Source: Sphaerisporangium siamense
GTDB lineage: Bacteria > Actinomycetota > Actinomycetes > Streptosporangiales > Streptosporangiaceae
Direction of reading: 5' to 3'
Assembly: GCF_014205275.1 (NCBI RefSeq)
Contig: NZ_JACHND010000001.1
Coordinates: forward strand, 1,364,001-1,428,000
DNA length: 64,000 nucleotides
Positions 43,648 to 51,921 of the stretch are shown here, one piece after another. Both the position numbers and the translations under genes were made by a program. Under the pieces are notes generated by a model, which worked only from the letters and a program-made list of their open reading frames with translations, was not told the origin of the DNA and did no database searches. The first letter of the stretch is position 1; every line of letters begins with the position of its first letter.

Positions 43648-44064
43648 TCAGTCGGTGGTGATGGCGTCGACGAGGTCGCCGACGGGGGCGTCCGGGAGGG
43701 AGCGGGCGACGTCGGCGAGGGCGACGATGCCCACCAGCGAGTGGCCGTCGATGACGGGGAGTCGGCGGACCTTGTGGTGCGCCATGGTCTTGAGCACTTC
43801 CTTGGCGTCGTCGTCGGCGCCGATGGTGACGGCCTCGGCCTGCGCCAGCGAGCCCGCCAGGCAGGACTTGGGATCCTTGCCCTTGGCCAGCACCTTGACC
43901 ACGATGTCGCGGTCGGTGAGCATGCCCTTCAGCCTGTTGTCGGTTCCGCAGATCGGCAGCGAGCCGACGTCGAGCCGCGCCATCTTCTCCGCGGCGTCGA
44001 AGACGGTCTCGTCGGCCTCCACGCACTCGACGTTCGGCATCATGATCTCTCGTGCGGTCGGCAT
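43648..44064 (-). CDS. CBS-domain pair protein, Hrp1-like
   Basis: 138 residues that are almost entirely two CBS domains: AREIMMPNVECVEADETVFDA ... LPICGTDNRLKGMLTDRDIV and HHKVRRLPVIDGHSLVGIVALADVAR. The order and key motifs match mycobacterial Hrp1 (Rv2626c), a hypoxic response protein of the DosR regulon. CBS pairs bind adenosine nucleotides. The two zinc-type Cys of Hrp1 are not obvious here. AAAGGAG lies upstream of the ATG. Confidence 0.85.
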   Translation of the reverse strand: MPTAREIMMPNVECVEADETVFDAAEKMARLDVGSLPICGTDNRLKGMLTDRDIVVKVLAKGKDPKSCLAGSLAQAEAVTIGADDDAKEVLKTMAHHKVRRLPVIDGHSLVGIVALADVARSLPDAPVGDLVDAITTD

Positions 44065-44282
44065 ACGCGCTCCTTTCTCTGGATCGGCCGGGGACTCTTT
44101 ACGGCTGCCCCTACTCCGGGGCCTGAAACGGCATCTCCACGTCCCGCCGGAAGCCCGTCCGATCGTCCAGCCTTGGCAAACGGCTCTACCCCTGGTAGAC
44201 GGCCGGTATGGCGACGACCCCCGAGTGCAGATATGCCAGCAAGCCGAAATAGTAATTACGGACATACAGAAAAGGCGTTCCG

Positions 44283-44393
44283 ATGGCCGACGCACCGATC
44301 TCCTCCGCCTCCTATGACCGCGTCGCCGTGATCACCGGCGCCGACTCGGGCATAGGCAGGGCTACGGCCGTGAAGCTCGCCGAGCACGGGCCG
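44283..44393 (+). pseudogene. Truncated SDR-family oxidoreductase, 5' remnant
   Basis: The first 37 codons encode a well-preserved start of a short-chain dehydrogenase (YDRVAVITGADSGIGRATAVKLAE). After AEHG the homology stops and the frame runs into 30-bp repeats and out through a neighbour's 3' end. The normal protein is about 250 residues; no NNAG or YxxxK remains. A remnant left by deletion, likely at the repeats. Confidence 0.7.
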
Positions 44394-44400
44394 ACCGGCC

Positions 44401-44480
44401 ATCACACCATGCGGCCCGCTCGCCACGCCGGTTCCCCGACGCGGCCCGCTTGCCATGCCGGTCACGCCATGCGGCCGGTC
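44401..44480. repeat. 30-bp direct repeat, about 2.5 copies
   Basis: GCGGCC anchors recur at 44411, 44441 and 44471 within a repeated 30-bp unit (CATGCGGCCCGCTCGCCACG type). The last, partial copy reaches the stop codon of the DUF3140 gene. It separates the SDR remnant from that gene. Confidence 0.75.
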
Positions 44481-44811
44481 ACTTCAGCGGGTCGTGGCCC
44501 CAGTTCATCAGGGAGTACCGCCACGGCGTGTCCCGGACGTCCCCCTTGGGCCGCTGGGCCACGTGCCGGTGGACGTAGCCGGTGACCTTTCTCATGTGGG
44601 CGTAGTCGTCGTCGGTCAGCTCTCCTCTCTTCTTGCGGAGGATGTCGACGATGTGCCGCCCGGAGGCGTGCCCCGTGGACTCGCCCCCGCCCGGCTTGTC
44701 CCCCACGGCGCCGGACTCCGAGGTGCCGAGCCACCGCTCCAGCTCCGCGGCGGTCATGTTGACGGCCTCGCCGAACTCGTCCGCGACGCGCCGCCGCTCG
44801 TCCCCGGCCAT
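44479..44811 (-). CDS. DUF3140 protein
   Basis: 110 residues: GEAVNMTAAELERWLGTSES, then GRHIVDILRKKRGELTDDDYAHMRKVTGYVHRHVAQRP, then LMNWGHDPL. This is the DUF3140 family, common near DUF2945 in actinomycetes and other stress-related clusters; function unknown, possibly DNA-associated. ATG 44811 overlaps the tail of the DUF2945 gene region (one-base gap), so the two are coupled. Confidence 0.85.
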   Translation of the reverse strand: MAGDERRRVADEFGEAVNMTAAELERWLGTSESGAVGDKPGGGESTGHASGRHIVDILRKKRGELTDDDYAHMRKVTGYVHRHVAQRPKGDVRDTPWRYSLMNWGHDPLK

Positions 44812-44812
44812 C

Positions 44813-45040
44813 TCAGCGCCTCTTCCGCAGCGCCGAGGGCTTGTGGACGGCGCTCCGTCCGCTCTTGTCGCTCTTGACGAGGTACTGCGGGTCGTCCGGC
44901 GAGGCGTCCACCACCCGGCCGGCCCGCTCGGTCCTCTCGGTGATCTTCTGCTCGACCGTTCCCGTCGCGGTGCCGCCGTGGCTCTTCCACGTGACCTTGT
45001 CGCCGACGGAGATATCATCATCTTTGTCGCTTTTGCCCAT
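44813..45040 (-). CDS. DUF2945 / HVA1 TUDOR-like protein
   Basis: 75 residues: VGDKVTWKSHGGTATGTVEQKITERTE ... PQYLVKSDKSGRSAVHKPSAL, the small beta-barrel DUF2945 (hypervirulence-associated, TUDOR-like) family. It is highly charged and cytosolic. It is the first gene of a pair with DUF3140. The role is unknown. Confidence 0.85.
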   Translation of the reverse strand: MGKSDKDDDISVGDKVTWKSHGGTATGTVEQKITERTERAGRVVDASPDDPQYLVKSDKSGRSAVHKPSALRKRR

Positions 45041-45090
45041 ACGGTCGGTGTGCCCGCCCACCGGACCGGGCACTCCGCCCTTCCGAGCCG

Positions 45091-45552
45091 TCAGGCCCAG
45101 GTCACGCCGGCCGGCTGCTTGGTGGTGGCGTTGAGCCGGTTGAAGAGGTTCGTCAAGGCGATCATGAGGAGGAGGGCCGAGAGCCGCCGCTCGTCGTAAT
45201 GGCCGACGGCGGCCTCCCAGACGTCCTCGGGCACCGCGTCCCCCGACCGGTCGGCGATCCGGGTGGCGTGCTCGGCCAGCGCCAGCGCCGCCCGCTCGGC
45301 GTCGTCGAAGAACGGCGCCTCCCGCCACGCCGCCAGCGCGTGCAGCCGCTCGTCGGTCTCCCCCGCCTTCCTGGCGCTGTCCACCCCTCCGTACAGACAC
45401 GCGCCGCACCCGTTGATCTGGCTCACCCGCAGATGGACCAGCTCCAGCGTCCGCTGCGGCACCCCGCCCCGCCCTATGGCCTTGAACAGGGCCTGGATAC
45501 CCTGCATGGCGTCGGGCAGGACCATCACCGGGTTGTTCATCCGTGCGTCCAC
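45091..45552 (-). CDS. Carboxymuconolactone decarboxylase/AhpD-like protein
   Basis: 153 residues of the AhpD/CMD helical family. The redox pair is in NGCGACLYGG, but where the family has CxxCxxxH the His is replaced by Gly (CGACLYGG), so the usual proton relay is missing. The neighbour is a sigma factor of the ECF41 type, whose targets are typically exactly such CMD/oxidoreductase proteins. A matching promoter lies upstream (45619-45645). Peroxide or toxic-product detoxification is the family role. Confidence 0.85.
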   Translation of the reverse strand: MDARMNNPVMVLPDAMQGIQALFKAIGRGGVPQRTLELVHLRVSQINGCGACLYGGVDSARKAGETDERLHALAAWREAPFFDDAERAALALAEHATRIADRSGDAVPEDVWEAAVGHYDERRLSALLLMIALTNLFNRLNATTKQPAGVTWA

Positions 45553-45583
45553 GATCTTCTCCTTCTCATTCGCCGGCGGTGCT

Positions 45584-45610
45584 CGTCACATCGGCCGGTC
45601 GTCGTCCGTC
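45584..45610 (+). promoter_or_regulatory. ECF41-type promoter of the sigma factor gene
   Basis: CGTCACA (45584-45590), 16 bp, CGTC (45607-45610). The ECF41 promoter consensus is TGTCACA at -35 and CGTC at -10; only the first base differs. The transcript would begin near 45617, 30 bases before the sigma start. Implies autoregulation. Confidence 0.65.
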
Positions 45611-45618
45611 ATCGCACT

Positions 45619-45645
45619 GACGGACGGCACCGGAGGGATGTGACA
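45619..45645 (-). promoter_or_regulatory. ECF41-type promoter of the CMD gene
   Basis: On the minus strand: perfect TGTCACA (45645-45639), 16 bp, perfect CGTC (45622-45619). The start would be near 45612, 60 bases before the CMD start. The -35 box ends two bases before the sigma factor's ATG. Confidence 0.75.
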
Positions 45646-45646
45646 G

Positions 45647-46546
45647 ATGACCGGGAACGAATTCCTGGCGGAGCGCTTCGAGGAGCGCCGGCCCCAGTTG
45701 CGCGCGGTGGCCTACCGCATGCTCGGCTCGCTCAGCGAGGCCGACGACGCCGTCCAGGAGGCGTGGCTCCGGCTCAGCCGGTCCGACTCCGCCGCGATCG
45801 AGAACCTCGGCGGCTGGCTGACCACGGTGGTGGGGCGGGTGTGCCTGGACATGCTGCGGTCCAGGACCGCCCGGCGCGAGGAGCCGCTTGAGGAGCCCGG
45901 CGGACAGGTCCGCATCCCCGACCCGATCATCAGCGGGCCCGGCGGCCCCGACCCCGAGCAGCAGGCACTGCTCGCGGACTCGGTCGGCCTGGCCCTGCTG
46001 GTGGTCCTGGAGACGCTGGGACCGGCCGAGCGGCTGGCCTTCGTCCTGCACGACCTGTTCGCGGTGCCGTTCGACGACATCGCCCCCGTCATCGGGCGCA
46101 CCCCGGCCGCGGCCCGGCAGCTCGCCAGCCGCGCCCGGCGCCGCGTCCAGGCGACGGCCCCCACCCCCGGTGCCGACCCGGCCCGCCACCGTCGGATCGT
46201 GGACGCCTTCCTCGCCGCCGCGCGCGACGGCGACCTCGACGCGCTGGTGGCCGTGCTGGACCCGGACGTCGTGGTGCGTTCGGACGGCGGCGCGCTGCGC
46301 CCGAGCGCCGTCCACCGGGGCGCGACCAACGTCGCCTCCCAGGCGATCACCTTCGCCCGCTTCGCCCGGGCGTCGGCGTCCCGGCCCGTCCTCGTCAACG
46401 GCACCCCGGGCGTCATGGCGGAGGCGGACGGCCGGATCTTCGCGATCCTGTCCTTCACGATCGCGCACGGCAAGATCACCGCCCTGGACATCCTCACCGA
46501 CCCGGAGCGGCTCGCCCGCATCGACCCCGCCGTCCTGGACGGCTGA
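45647..46546 (+). CDS. ECF41-type sigma factor with SnoaL-like C-terminus
   Basis: 299 residues. Sigma region 2 (AYRMLGSLSEADDAVQEAWLRL) and region 4 (LGPAERLAFVLHDLFAVPFDDIAPVIGRTPAAARQLASRARRR) are followed by a C-terminal NTF2/SnoaL-like extension (RRIVDAFLAAARDGDLDALVAVLDPDVV), characteristic of ECF41, which replaces an anti-sigma factor. The gene faces the CMD gene, and both carry the ECF41 promoter pattern. A terminator follows. Confidence 0.92.
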   Translation: MTGNEFLAERFEERRPQLRAVAYRMLGSLSEADDAVQEAWLRLSRSDSAAIENLGGWLTTVVGRVCLDMLRSRTARREEPLEEPGGQVRIPDPIISGPGGPDPEQQALLADSVGLALLVVLETLGPAERLAFVLHDLFAVPFDDIAPVIGRTPAAARQLASRARRRVQATAPTPGADPARHRRIVDAFLAAARDGDLDALVAVLDPDVVVRSDGGALRPSAVHRGATNVASQAITFARFARASASRPVLVNGTPGVMAEADGRIFAILSFTIAHGKITALDILTDPERLARIDPAVLDG

Positions 46547-46562
46547 CGTCCCCGCAGATCAG

Positions 46563-46597
46563 GACGGCCGGACGGCGGTAGCGCCCCGGCCGTCTTT
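46563..46597 (+). terminator. Rho-independent-type terminator of the sigma gene
   Basis: GACGGCCGG and CCGGCCGTC (46563-46571 and 46586-46594) make a 9-bp stem followed by TTTGTC. Confidence 0.75.
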
Positions 46598-46710
46598 GTC
46601 CATGCTTTGTTTGTCCGGCGCCTTCCCCCCGATGCCGAACAACCTCCACGGCTATACATGACGGCGAGCGGGCGGCCTCGTGGGGCGCCCCGACAAGGAA
46701 CGGAGGCACC

Positions 46711-47157
46711 ATGCCACGCGTCTTCTCCAAGATCGGCATCTCCGCCGCCGCGGCGATCCTCGGCGTCCTCGCGGCGACGTCACCGGCCGCGGCGACCGGC
46801 CGCGCCGCGACGGACCCCGCCTACTTCGCCTTCACCGACGCGTCCGACCAGTACTTCGTCCTCAAGCTCACCGACCCGGCGAAGATCCAGCACGCGAGGG
46901 ACCTGATCAACGGCGTGACCACGGACCAGCCGCACGTCATCGGCACCATCGTCCCCTCCCAGGCCTCGTACAACCAGGGCTGGAGCTACCACTACGACCC
47001 CGCGACGATCGACTTCTTCGACGCCGCCACCGAGGTCTGCGACGCCTCCATCGACTACGTCGAGGAACACCTGGACGAGGCCGGCGGCGCCTTCCTCCCG
47101 AACTACACCTGGTGCCCGTGGAGCTCACACCTCGTAGAGGAAGTCTCCACCGCCTGA
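46711..47157 (+). CDS. Secreted BP74-like protein
   Basis: 148 residues. Signal peptide ([19 protein letters not shown]), then [66 protein letters not shown] and LPNYTWCPW. These match the BP74 N-terminal (calmodulin-binding protein-like) domain, found in secreted actinobacterial proteins. Two cysteines could pair. The role is unknown. Good ribosome site (AACGGAGG). Confidence 0.75.
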   Translation: MPRVFSKIGISAAAAILGVLAATSPAAATGRAATDPAYFAFTDASDQYFVLKLTDPAKIQHARDLINGVTTDQPHVIGTIVPSQASYNQGWSYHYDPATIDFFDAATEVCDASIDYVEEHLDEAGGAFLPNYTWCPWSSHLVEEVSTA

Positions 47158-47271
47158 CCCGAGGCCGCCACGCCCATCCCGTCACCACTACGCATTGAAC
47201 CCGAAGCATTACAAATAGTTTCTTTCGGGCTATGTGCGACACAGCTGGGCGGGAACTCGACATGAAGGGGC

Positions 47272-47850
47272 ATGAGTATCCACGACACAGGCCCGCCGGA
47301 TCGGGAGCGACGGTTCGCTGATCTCTTCACGGCGACCTATCCGGCGGTTCTGCGTTTCGCCGAGCGTCGAGTCCATCCGAGCCACGCCGAGGACATCGCG
47401 GCCGAAGTGTTCGTCGTGGCCTGGCGCCGTCTCGAAGACGTCCCGGCCCAGGCGGACGACGCACGAGCCTGGCTGTTCGGCATCGCCCGGATGACCCTGA
47501 TGGCCAGCGTCCGAGGTGAGCGGAGACGACAGGCGCTGGCCGTGCGCGTCTCCGAGAACCCGGCGGCGCACGCCCACGCCGGAGAGCTCGACCCCGATCT
47601 GGTCGCCCGGCGCGTCGATCTGGTCCGGGCGTGGTCCCGGCTGTCCGCGGTACATCAGGAGGCGCTGGCCCTGGCCGTGTGGGACGGGCTGGACGCACCC
47701 CGGGCGGCCCAGGTTCTGGGCATCTCCCCGGTCGCCTACCGCCTGCGCCTGAGCCGTGCCCGCAAGGCCCTGCGCGCCCACACCAAGGCCTTGCCCCAGA
47801 CCCCCGCCAGCCGGCCGGTCGCCGCCACGCCCCGAGGGAGTTCGACATGA
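47272..47850 (+). CDS. ECF-type RNA polymerase sigma factor
   Basis: 192 residues. Region 2 (RFADLFTATYPAVLRFAERRVHPSHAEDIAAEVFVVAWRRL) and region 4 (LSAVHQEALALAVWDGLDAPRAAQVLGISPVAYRLRLSRARKAL). Start ATG 47272 after GAAGGGG. Its stop overlaps the next start (ATGA), the usual arrangement of an ECF factor with a membrane partner. Targets unknown. Confidence 0.88.
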   Translation: MSIHDTGPPDRERRFADLFTATYPAVLRFAERRVHPSHAEDIAAEVFVVAWRRLEDVPAQADDARAWLFGIARMTLMASVRGERRRQALAVRVSENPAAHAHAGELDPDLVARRVDLVRAWSRLSAVHQEALALAVWDGLDAPRAAQVLGISPVAYRLRLSRARKALRAHTKALPQTPASRPVAATPRGSST

Positions 47851-48761
47851 ACGACACCAAGAGCACGCTCAGCGACCGCCGGCTCGACCGGATGCTCGCC
47901 GGCCTCGACGCGGCCGTGACGAGCCCCGACCTCGTCACCGGCTCTGACGCGAAGGCGCGGGCCGTGCTGCGCCGGGTGCTCTCCGGGGCCGAGGACCGGA
48001 CGTCCGTCCCGGGGCTGACGCCCTCGCGGCCCCGACGGCGGGTGAGGGTGGCACGACGGGCAGCCGCCTTCGGCGCCGTCGCGGCCACCGTCACCGTCGG
48101 TTTCGTCGCCGGCCCGTCCTTGTTCCGCGGCGGTCAGGCGTTGGCCTGGTCGGCGACACCACACGCCCTGTCCACGGGCGCGGCACGCCAGGCCGAGTCG
48201 GCGTGCCTCAAGGCGGTCCTCGACGACCCCGCGCCCGTCGAGGGCGCGGACCGGTCGAGGATGCGTCCGGTGATCACCGAGGCGCGCGGTTCCCTGGTCA
48301 TGGTCTATCTGACCGATCGCGCGGCGAGCCCGAGCGAGTCGACGTGTTACGTGCGCGACGGGTCGGTCGTGGCCATGGGCGGCAGCCTCGCGACTCCGCA
48401 GTCACCCCCGGCGCCGGCCGTGGGGCCGAAGTCGGTGCTCGTCAACCTCGGAGGGGTGATGAGCACGTCCTCGGGCAGCATCCGAGGCGTCACCGGACGC
48501 GTCGGCGCCGATGTCGTCGGGGTCGTCTTCGACACCGTGGCCAAGGGGCCGGTGACCGCGACCGTCCGCGAGGGACACGTCGCCGTATGGTGGCCCGACG
48601 CCCCGACGACCGAACAACAGGAGAACGCGGCGACCGCACCGGAGATCCGCGGCGCCACCCTGACGCTGCGCGACGGTTCGACCCGCCAGGTCGGCGTCGA
48701 GGACCTCAGCGACCGCACGACTCGGGAGCCGACTCGGCCCGCCTCGGGCGGATCCGAGTGA
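47847..48761 (+). CDS. Membrane protein coupled to ECF sigma (CU044_5270-like)
   Basis: 304 residues. An N-terminal cytosolic part of about 70 residues with LDRMLAGLDAA and Arg-rich stretch, one transmembrane helix (RAAAFGAVAATVTVGFVAG), and a large outside part. No zinc-type HxxxCxxC anti-sigma motif is seen, so I do not call it an anti-sigma factor. It resembles proteins annotated as CU044_5270 family found with ECF genes. A strong terminator lies 85 bp downstream. Confidence 0.75.
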   Translation: MNDTKSTLSDRRLDRMLAGLDAAVTSPDLVTGSDAKARAVLRRVLSGAEDRTSVPGLTPSRPRRRVRVARRAAAFGAVAATVTVGFVAGPSLFRGGQALAWSATPHALSTGAARQAESACLKAVLDDPAPVEGADRSRMRPVITEARGSLVMVYLTDRAASPSESTCYVRDGSVVAMGGSLATPQSPPAPAVGPKSVLVNLGGVMSTSSGSIRGVTGRVGADVVGVVFDTVAKGPVTATVREGHVAVWWPDAPTTEQQENAATAPEIRGATLTLRDGSTRQVGVEDLSDRTTREPTRPASGGSE

Positions 48762-48845
48762 CCGCGAGCGTCGACCGCCGCCGACACCGCGGATCAACGG
48801 GTCGGACGAGCCGGTGAGGCGGGCCTTCTCTCCGGGGTGACCATG

Positions 48846-48888
48846 CCGCGGGTTCAGGGGGTCACGTGGGCGCTCCCTGAACCCGCGG
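48846..48888. terminator. 14-bp bidirectional terminator
   Basis: CCGCGGGTTCAGGG (48846-48859) pairs perfectly with 48875-48888 around a 15-base loop, midway between the converging genes ending at 48761 and 48900. Confidence 0.75.
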
Positions 48889-48899
48889 CGCGCCGTCCG

Positions 48900-49571
48900 T
48901 CATCCGCTGGAGGCAGCGGGCTTGGCCGCCAGCAGGTACGCCTGCTGGAACCGCTCGTTCGCGGCGGGTTCCCGGACAAGGTTCGCGTTCATCGCGAAAC
49001 CGGCCTGCCGCAGTAGCTCGGCCAGGTGATCGGGCGACCAGCGATAGGCGAGCGACACCTTGTGGTCGAACGGCTCAACGTCGAACCCCGACCGGTCCTC
49101 GGCGAAGAAGCCGAGCAGCAGGTGGCCGCCCGGCGCCAGCACTCGACGGAACTCGGCCAGGAACGCCGGGACATGCTCGGGCGGCGTATGGATGAGCGAG
49201 TAATAGGCGACGACACCCCCGAGGCTGCCGTCCGGAACGTCCAGCGCGTCCATCGACCCGACCTCGAACCGCAGCTCGGGGTACGTCCGGCGCGCGATCT
49301 CGATCATCGCCGGCGACAGGTCGACCCCGAACGCGTCCACCCCCAGCGAGGCCAGATACGCCGTCATGCGCCCCGGCCCGCACCCGAGATCGCCGACCGC
49401 CCCCTGCCCCGCGTCCCGCACCAACTCGGCGAACACCCCGAACATCGCCCGGTCGAACGGCATGGCATCGACCAACGTCCGCACATGATCGGCGTAGACC
49501 TCGGCCATCGCGTCATAGTCCGCCCGGACATCCCGCAAAAACCCTGGTTCCTCCAAAGACGCTCCACTCAT
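48900..49571 (-). CDS. SAM-dependent methyltransferase (class I)
   Basis: 223 residues: motif I VGDLGCGPGRMTAYL, VDLSPAMIEIARR, MDALDVPDGSLGGVVAYYSLIH, LAPGGHLLLGFF. A small-molecule methyltransferase of the Methyltransf_11/25 type; the substrate is not evident. ATG 49571 begins three codons after a less likely earlier start. No obvious operon. Confidence 0.85.
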   Translation of the reverse strand: MSGASLEEPGFLRDVRADYDAMAEVYADHVRTLVDAMPFDRAMFGVFAELVRDAGQGAVGDLGCGPGRMTAYLASLGVDAFGVDLSPAMIEIARRTYPELRFEVGSMDALDVPDGSLGGVVAYYSLIHTPPEHVPAFLAEFRRVLAPGGHLLLGFFAEDRSGFDVEPFDHKVSLAYRWSPDHLAELLRQAGFAMNANLVREPAANERFQQAYLLAAKPAASSG

Positions 49572-49614
49572 GACCAAGCACCATACCCACCCCCACCGAC
49601 ACTCCCGCCCGACC

Positions 49615-50934
49615 TCAGGCGACCAGCAGGGCGCGGAGTGTTCGGGCGGCGGGGAGGGTTCGAGCCTTTTCGGGGAGTGCGGTGAGGATTTCGCCGGTCA
49701 TGTGCCGTCGTGACGCGCTGGCCGGCCGTACGCCAAGCACGTTGACGGCCTGTTGGAGGCCTTCCCCCACGTCACGGCGCCCCACGAGGTCCAGTGCCCG
49801 GAGCATTTCCATCTCCGCGGCGTGTTCCGGGCTCACACCATCACTGGCCTTGTCGATCGCCGAACTCGCTCGGCTGTCGCCGAGAAGGACGTAGACATAC
49901 GACTGGGCCCAGGAGAGATAGCGCGCAGCACCGGTCTGATCCGCCGCCCCCTCCAGCGCGTCGAGCGCGGTGTACGCCTCACGCGCAGCCGACTCACCCC
50001 GCCGAGCCGCCAGGGACGCGCGCACGCCGTACGCCTGCACGAGTCCTCTGGACGGCCGCGCGCCGGCGATGCCGATCGCCTCGTCGGCCAACGTCAGGGC
50101 GACCGTGTCGGGCCTGCTCGACCACCGGGCCATGCTGGCCTCCTTCGAGCGCACCCATACCGCCAGGTCACGGTCACCGGACGCGTCGGCCGCACGCCGG
50201 GCAGTCCCCCAGGTGACGCGCGCGGCCCGCTGGTCCCCGATGTCGTCGAGCTGGGAGGCCAGCATCCACCCGAACTCCGCGCCCACCCGCGCCAGCCCGG
50301 CCTGCGCCAACGGCGGATTTCCCCGGTTCAGCAGATTTCCTACGGCGATCAGTTCGGCCGTCAGATCCGGAATCAGCGAACCAACGGGCCGGACCTTCAG
50401 CAACTCACCGTATTCCTGGACGGTGGACTCCCAGCCATCCACGTCGACGCGCTCCCCGAGAGCGCGTTCCACCCCGCCCAGAACCGTTTCCAACGCCCCC
50501 GCCGGAATCACCGTCCCGGCGCTCACCGCAGCGAGAAGCCGAACCGCCGCCCTACGTTCCATATCCATCGCGTCCATGAAAATAGGGGAAGCCGCACCCA
50601 GCGTACGCGCCGTTTCACACAAGAGATGAGTCTCGGCCAGGGGATAGACGAGTTCACCCGACCGCGTATCCGCCGATCGCGTCTTCTCCCTGAACAGCTC
50701 CGCCTCTGAGAGTTCAAAGCTTCGCGCGTACAGCTGGGGATACGGGGCGCGCGGTCGGTGCTTCCCGGCCTCCCAAGAACGGACCATACGGACGAGAGAC
50801 TCTCGGGTCGGCAGATGCGCCCGTGTACGTTCGTCGGCGGCCTCGGTCAGCTGACGGGCCATCGCCTTCAGGGACCAACCGCGCGATTCACGCTCTTCAC
50901 GGAGCCGGATGGACCAGGCGGGGAGATCGCTCAT
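49615..50934 (-). CDS. XRE-like regulator, second cassette
   Basis: 439 residues. An N-terminal helix-turn-helix like region (LREERESRGWSLKAMARQL ... VRMVRSWEAGKHRP) precedes a long helical, probably TPR-like domain. The C-terminal stretch (HMTGEILTALPEKARTLPAARTLRALLVA) matches the regulator at 7804-9135. The HTH is more diverged. Start at ATG 50934 with GGAGGG upstream. It faces the small genes at 51175-51914. Together it copies the layout of the first cassette. Confidence 0.8.
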   Translation of the reverse strand: MSDLPAWSIRLREERESRGWSLKAMARQLTEAADERTRAHLPTRESLVRMVRSWEAGKHRPRAPYPQLYARSFELSEAELFREKTRSADTRSGELVYPLAETHLLCETARTLGAASPIFMDAMDMERRAAVRLLAAVSAGTVIPAGALETVLGGVERALGERVDVDGWESTVQEYGELLKVRPVGSLIPDLTAELIAVGNLLNRGNPPLAQAGLARVGAEFGWMLASQLDDIGDQRAARVTWGTARRAADASGDRDLAVWVRSKEASMARWSSRPDTVALTLADEAIGIAGARPSRGLVQAYGVRASLAARRGESAAREAYTALDALEGAADQTGAARYLSWAQSYVYVLLGDSRASSAIDKASDGVSPEHAAEMEMLRALDLVGRRDVGEGLQQAVNVLGVRPASASRRHMTGEILTALPEKARTLPAARTLRALLVA

Positions 50935-51174
50935 GCGCGCCCTCCGAACAGACGCAGGGATATCCGTCGCACCCAAAGTTATCCTCTGTCGCGGCACGGT
51001 CACGCAGCGTTCTGATGAATCCGTCTCACCGACACGGCCTACCGGCGCGACGGACGACCGGACGTGGCCCTCGATGTCATCCGAGGTGCGAACCATGCCT
51101 GAAAGCACTACGCACAGTGATCACACCCCGACCCGTTCCGCCGTCCACGGCGCTTGCCTTCGCCGGGGGGCGGC

Positions 51175-51462
51175 ATGAGCCGGGGCCAGGGCCGACACCG
51201 CATCGGCGCTCCCGTCATGGAAGCGAAGCCGCGGCGCTGGGACCCGGCCGAACGCGCGGCCGCCGCTCAACTCGACCAACTGGAGCCCGGGTGGTTCGTC
51301 ACCTACGGGGTGGGAAGCCGCAGGTTCGTGGCGATCGCCGCCTGGCGGGTCCCCTCCCCGTTGCGGATCGAGACCGCGTCCATCAAGGAACTGCGGGAAC
51401 TCATGCGCGAGGCGGAGTCGGAGGCGGCCCGCCCAGGAGAGCTGTGGACACGGGTGGCATGA
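51175..51462 (+). CDS. Small cassette protein A, second copy
   Basis: 95 residues, same core as the protein at 9315: RRWD-AERAAAA, EPGWFVTYGVGSRRFVAIA, and ELRELMREAE. It lacks the long basic N-terminus of the first copy. It overlaps the next gene by ATGA. Start ATG 51175 or, less likely, 51217. The function is unknown. Confidence 0.65.
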   Translation: MSRGQGRHRIGAPVMEAKPRRWDPAERAAAAQLDQLEPGWFVTYGVGSRRFVAIAAWRVPSPLRIETASIKELRELMREAESEAARPGELWTRVA

Positions 51463-51914
51463 CCGTCCACGGCCGACACACCCCCGAGCCCATCCCGTCC
51501 GCCGGGAACGACCCCGAACCCCCCACCGACCCGTACGGTCTGAGTCCGCGCGCGACCATCTCGATCGGCGGCTACTTCCCCCCGACCACCGGCCTGCGCG
51601 TGCCGGAGGAGCAGAGCACAATGACGGTTCTGAAGGCCAGTGACGGCACCGCAGGACACGGCCCTCATGTCCCCGAACCCCAGCCGGACTGCCAACAGGT
51701 CGTCTGGCTGCCGGTGACCCAAGTGGACCCACGCCGGCGCGTCCTGCGCTGGACCTGCCAGTGCAAGCCGGTGGTGTACTACCTGATCGCCTCCGGTGGC
51801 CGCGGCTACATCGAACGCACCGGCCAAGGCCGGACAACGGTCGAGACCTCCCGGATGCGGTACACACAGACCGGCGACCTATGGGAACTGATCCTGCTGG
51901 GGCGTGCCCATTGA
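51459..51914 (+). CDS. Cassette protein B-C fusion, second copy
   Basis: 151 residues. The N-terminal 45 residues match the start of cassette protein B (DPYGLSPRATISIGGYFPPTT), and the C-terminal 90 match protein C (PDC, LRWTCQCKPVVYYLIASGGRGY, DLWELILLGRA). The B-specific domain with its CxxC and the Pro/Ala linker are absent. So the second cassette has a B-C fusion with the middle removed, or the first split and grew. Confidence 0.65.
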   Translation: MTVHGRHTPEPIPSAGNDPEPPTDPYGLSPRATISIGGYFPPTTGLRVPEEQSTMTVLKASDGTAGHGPHVPEPQPDCQQVVWLPVTQVDPRRRVLRWTCQCKPVVYYLIASGGRGYIERTGQGRTTVETSRMRYTQTGDLWELILLGRAH

Positions 51915-51921
51915 TGGCCAC

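Noticed and set aside
44065-44160. Half of a DosR-like box (AGTCCCC) before the Hrp1-like gene
   Set aside because: Only one half matches; the other half and the spacing do not fit the palindrome, and GC-rich sequence makes such half-sites frequent.
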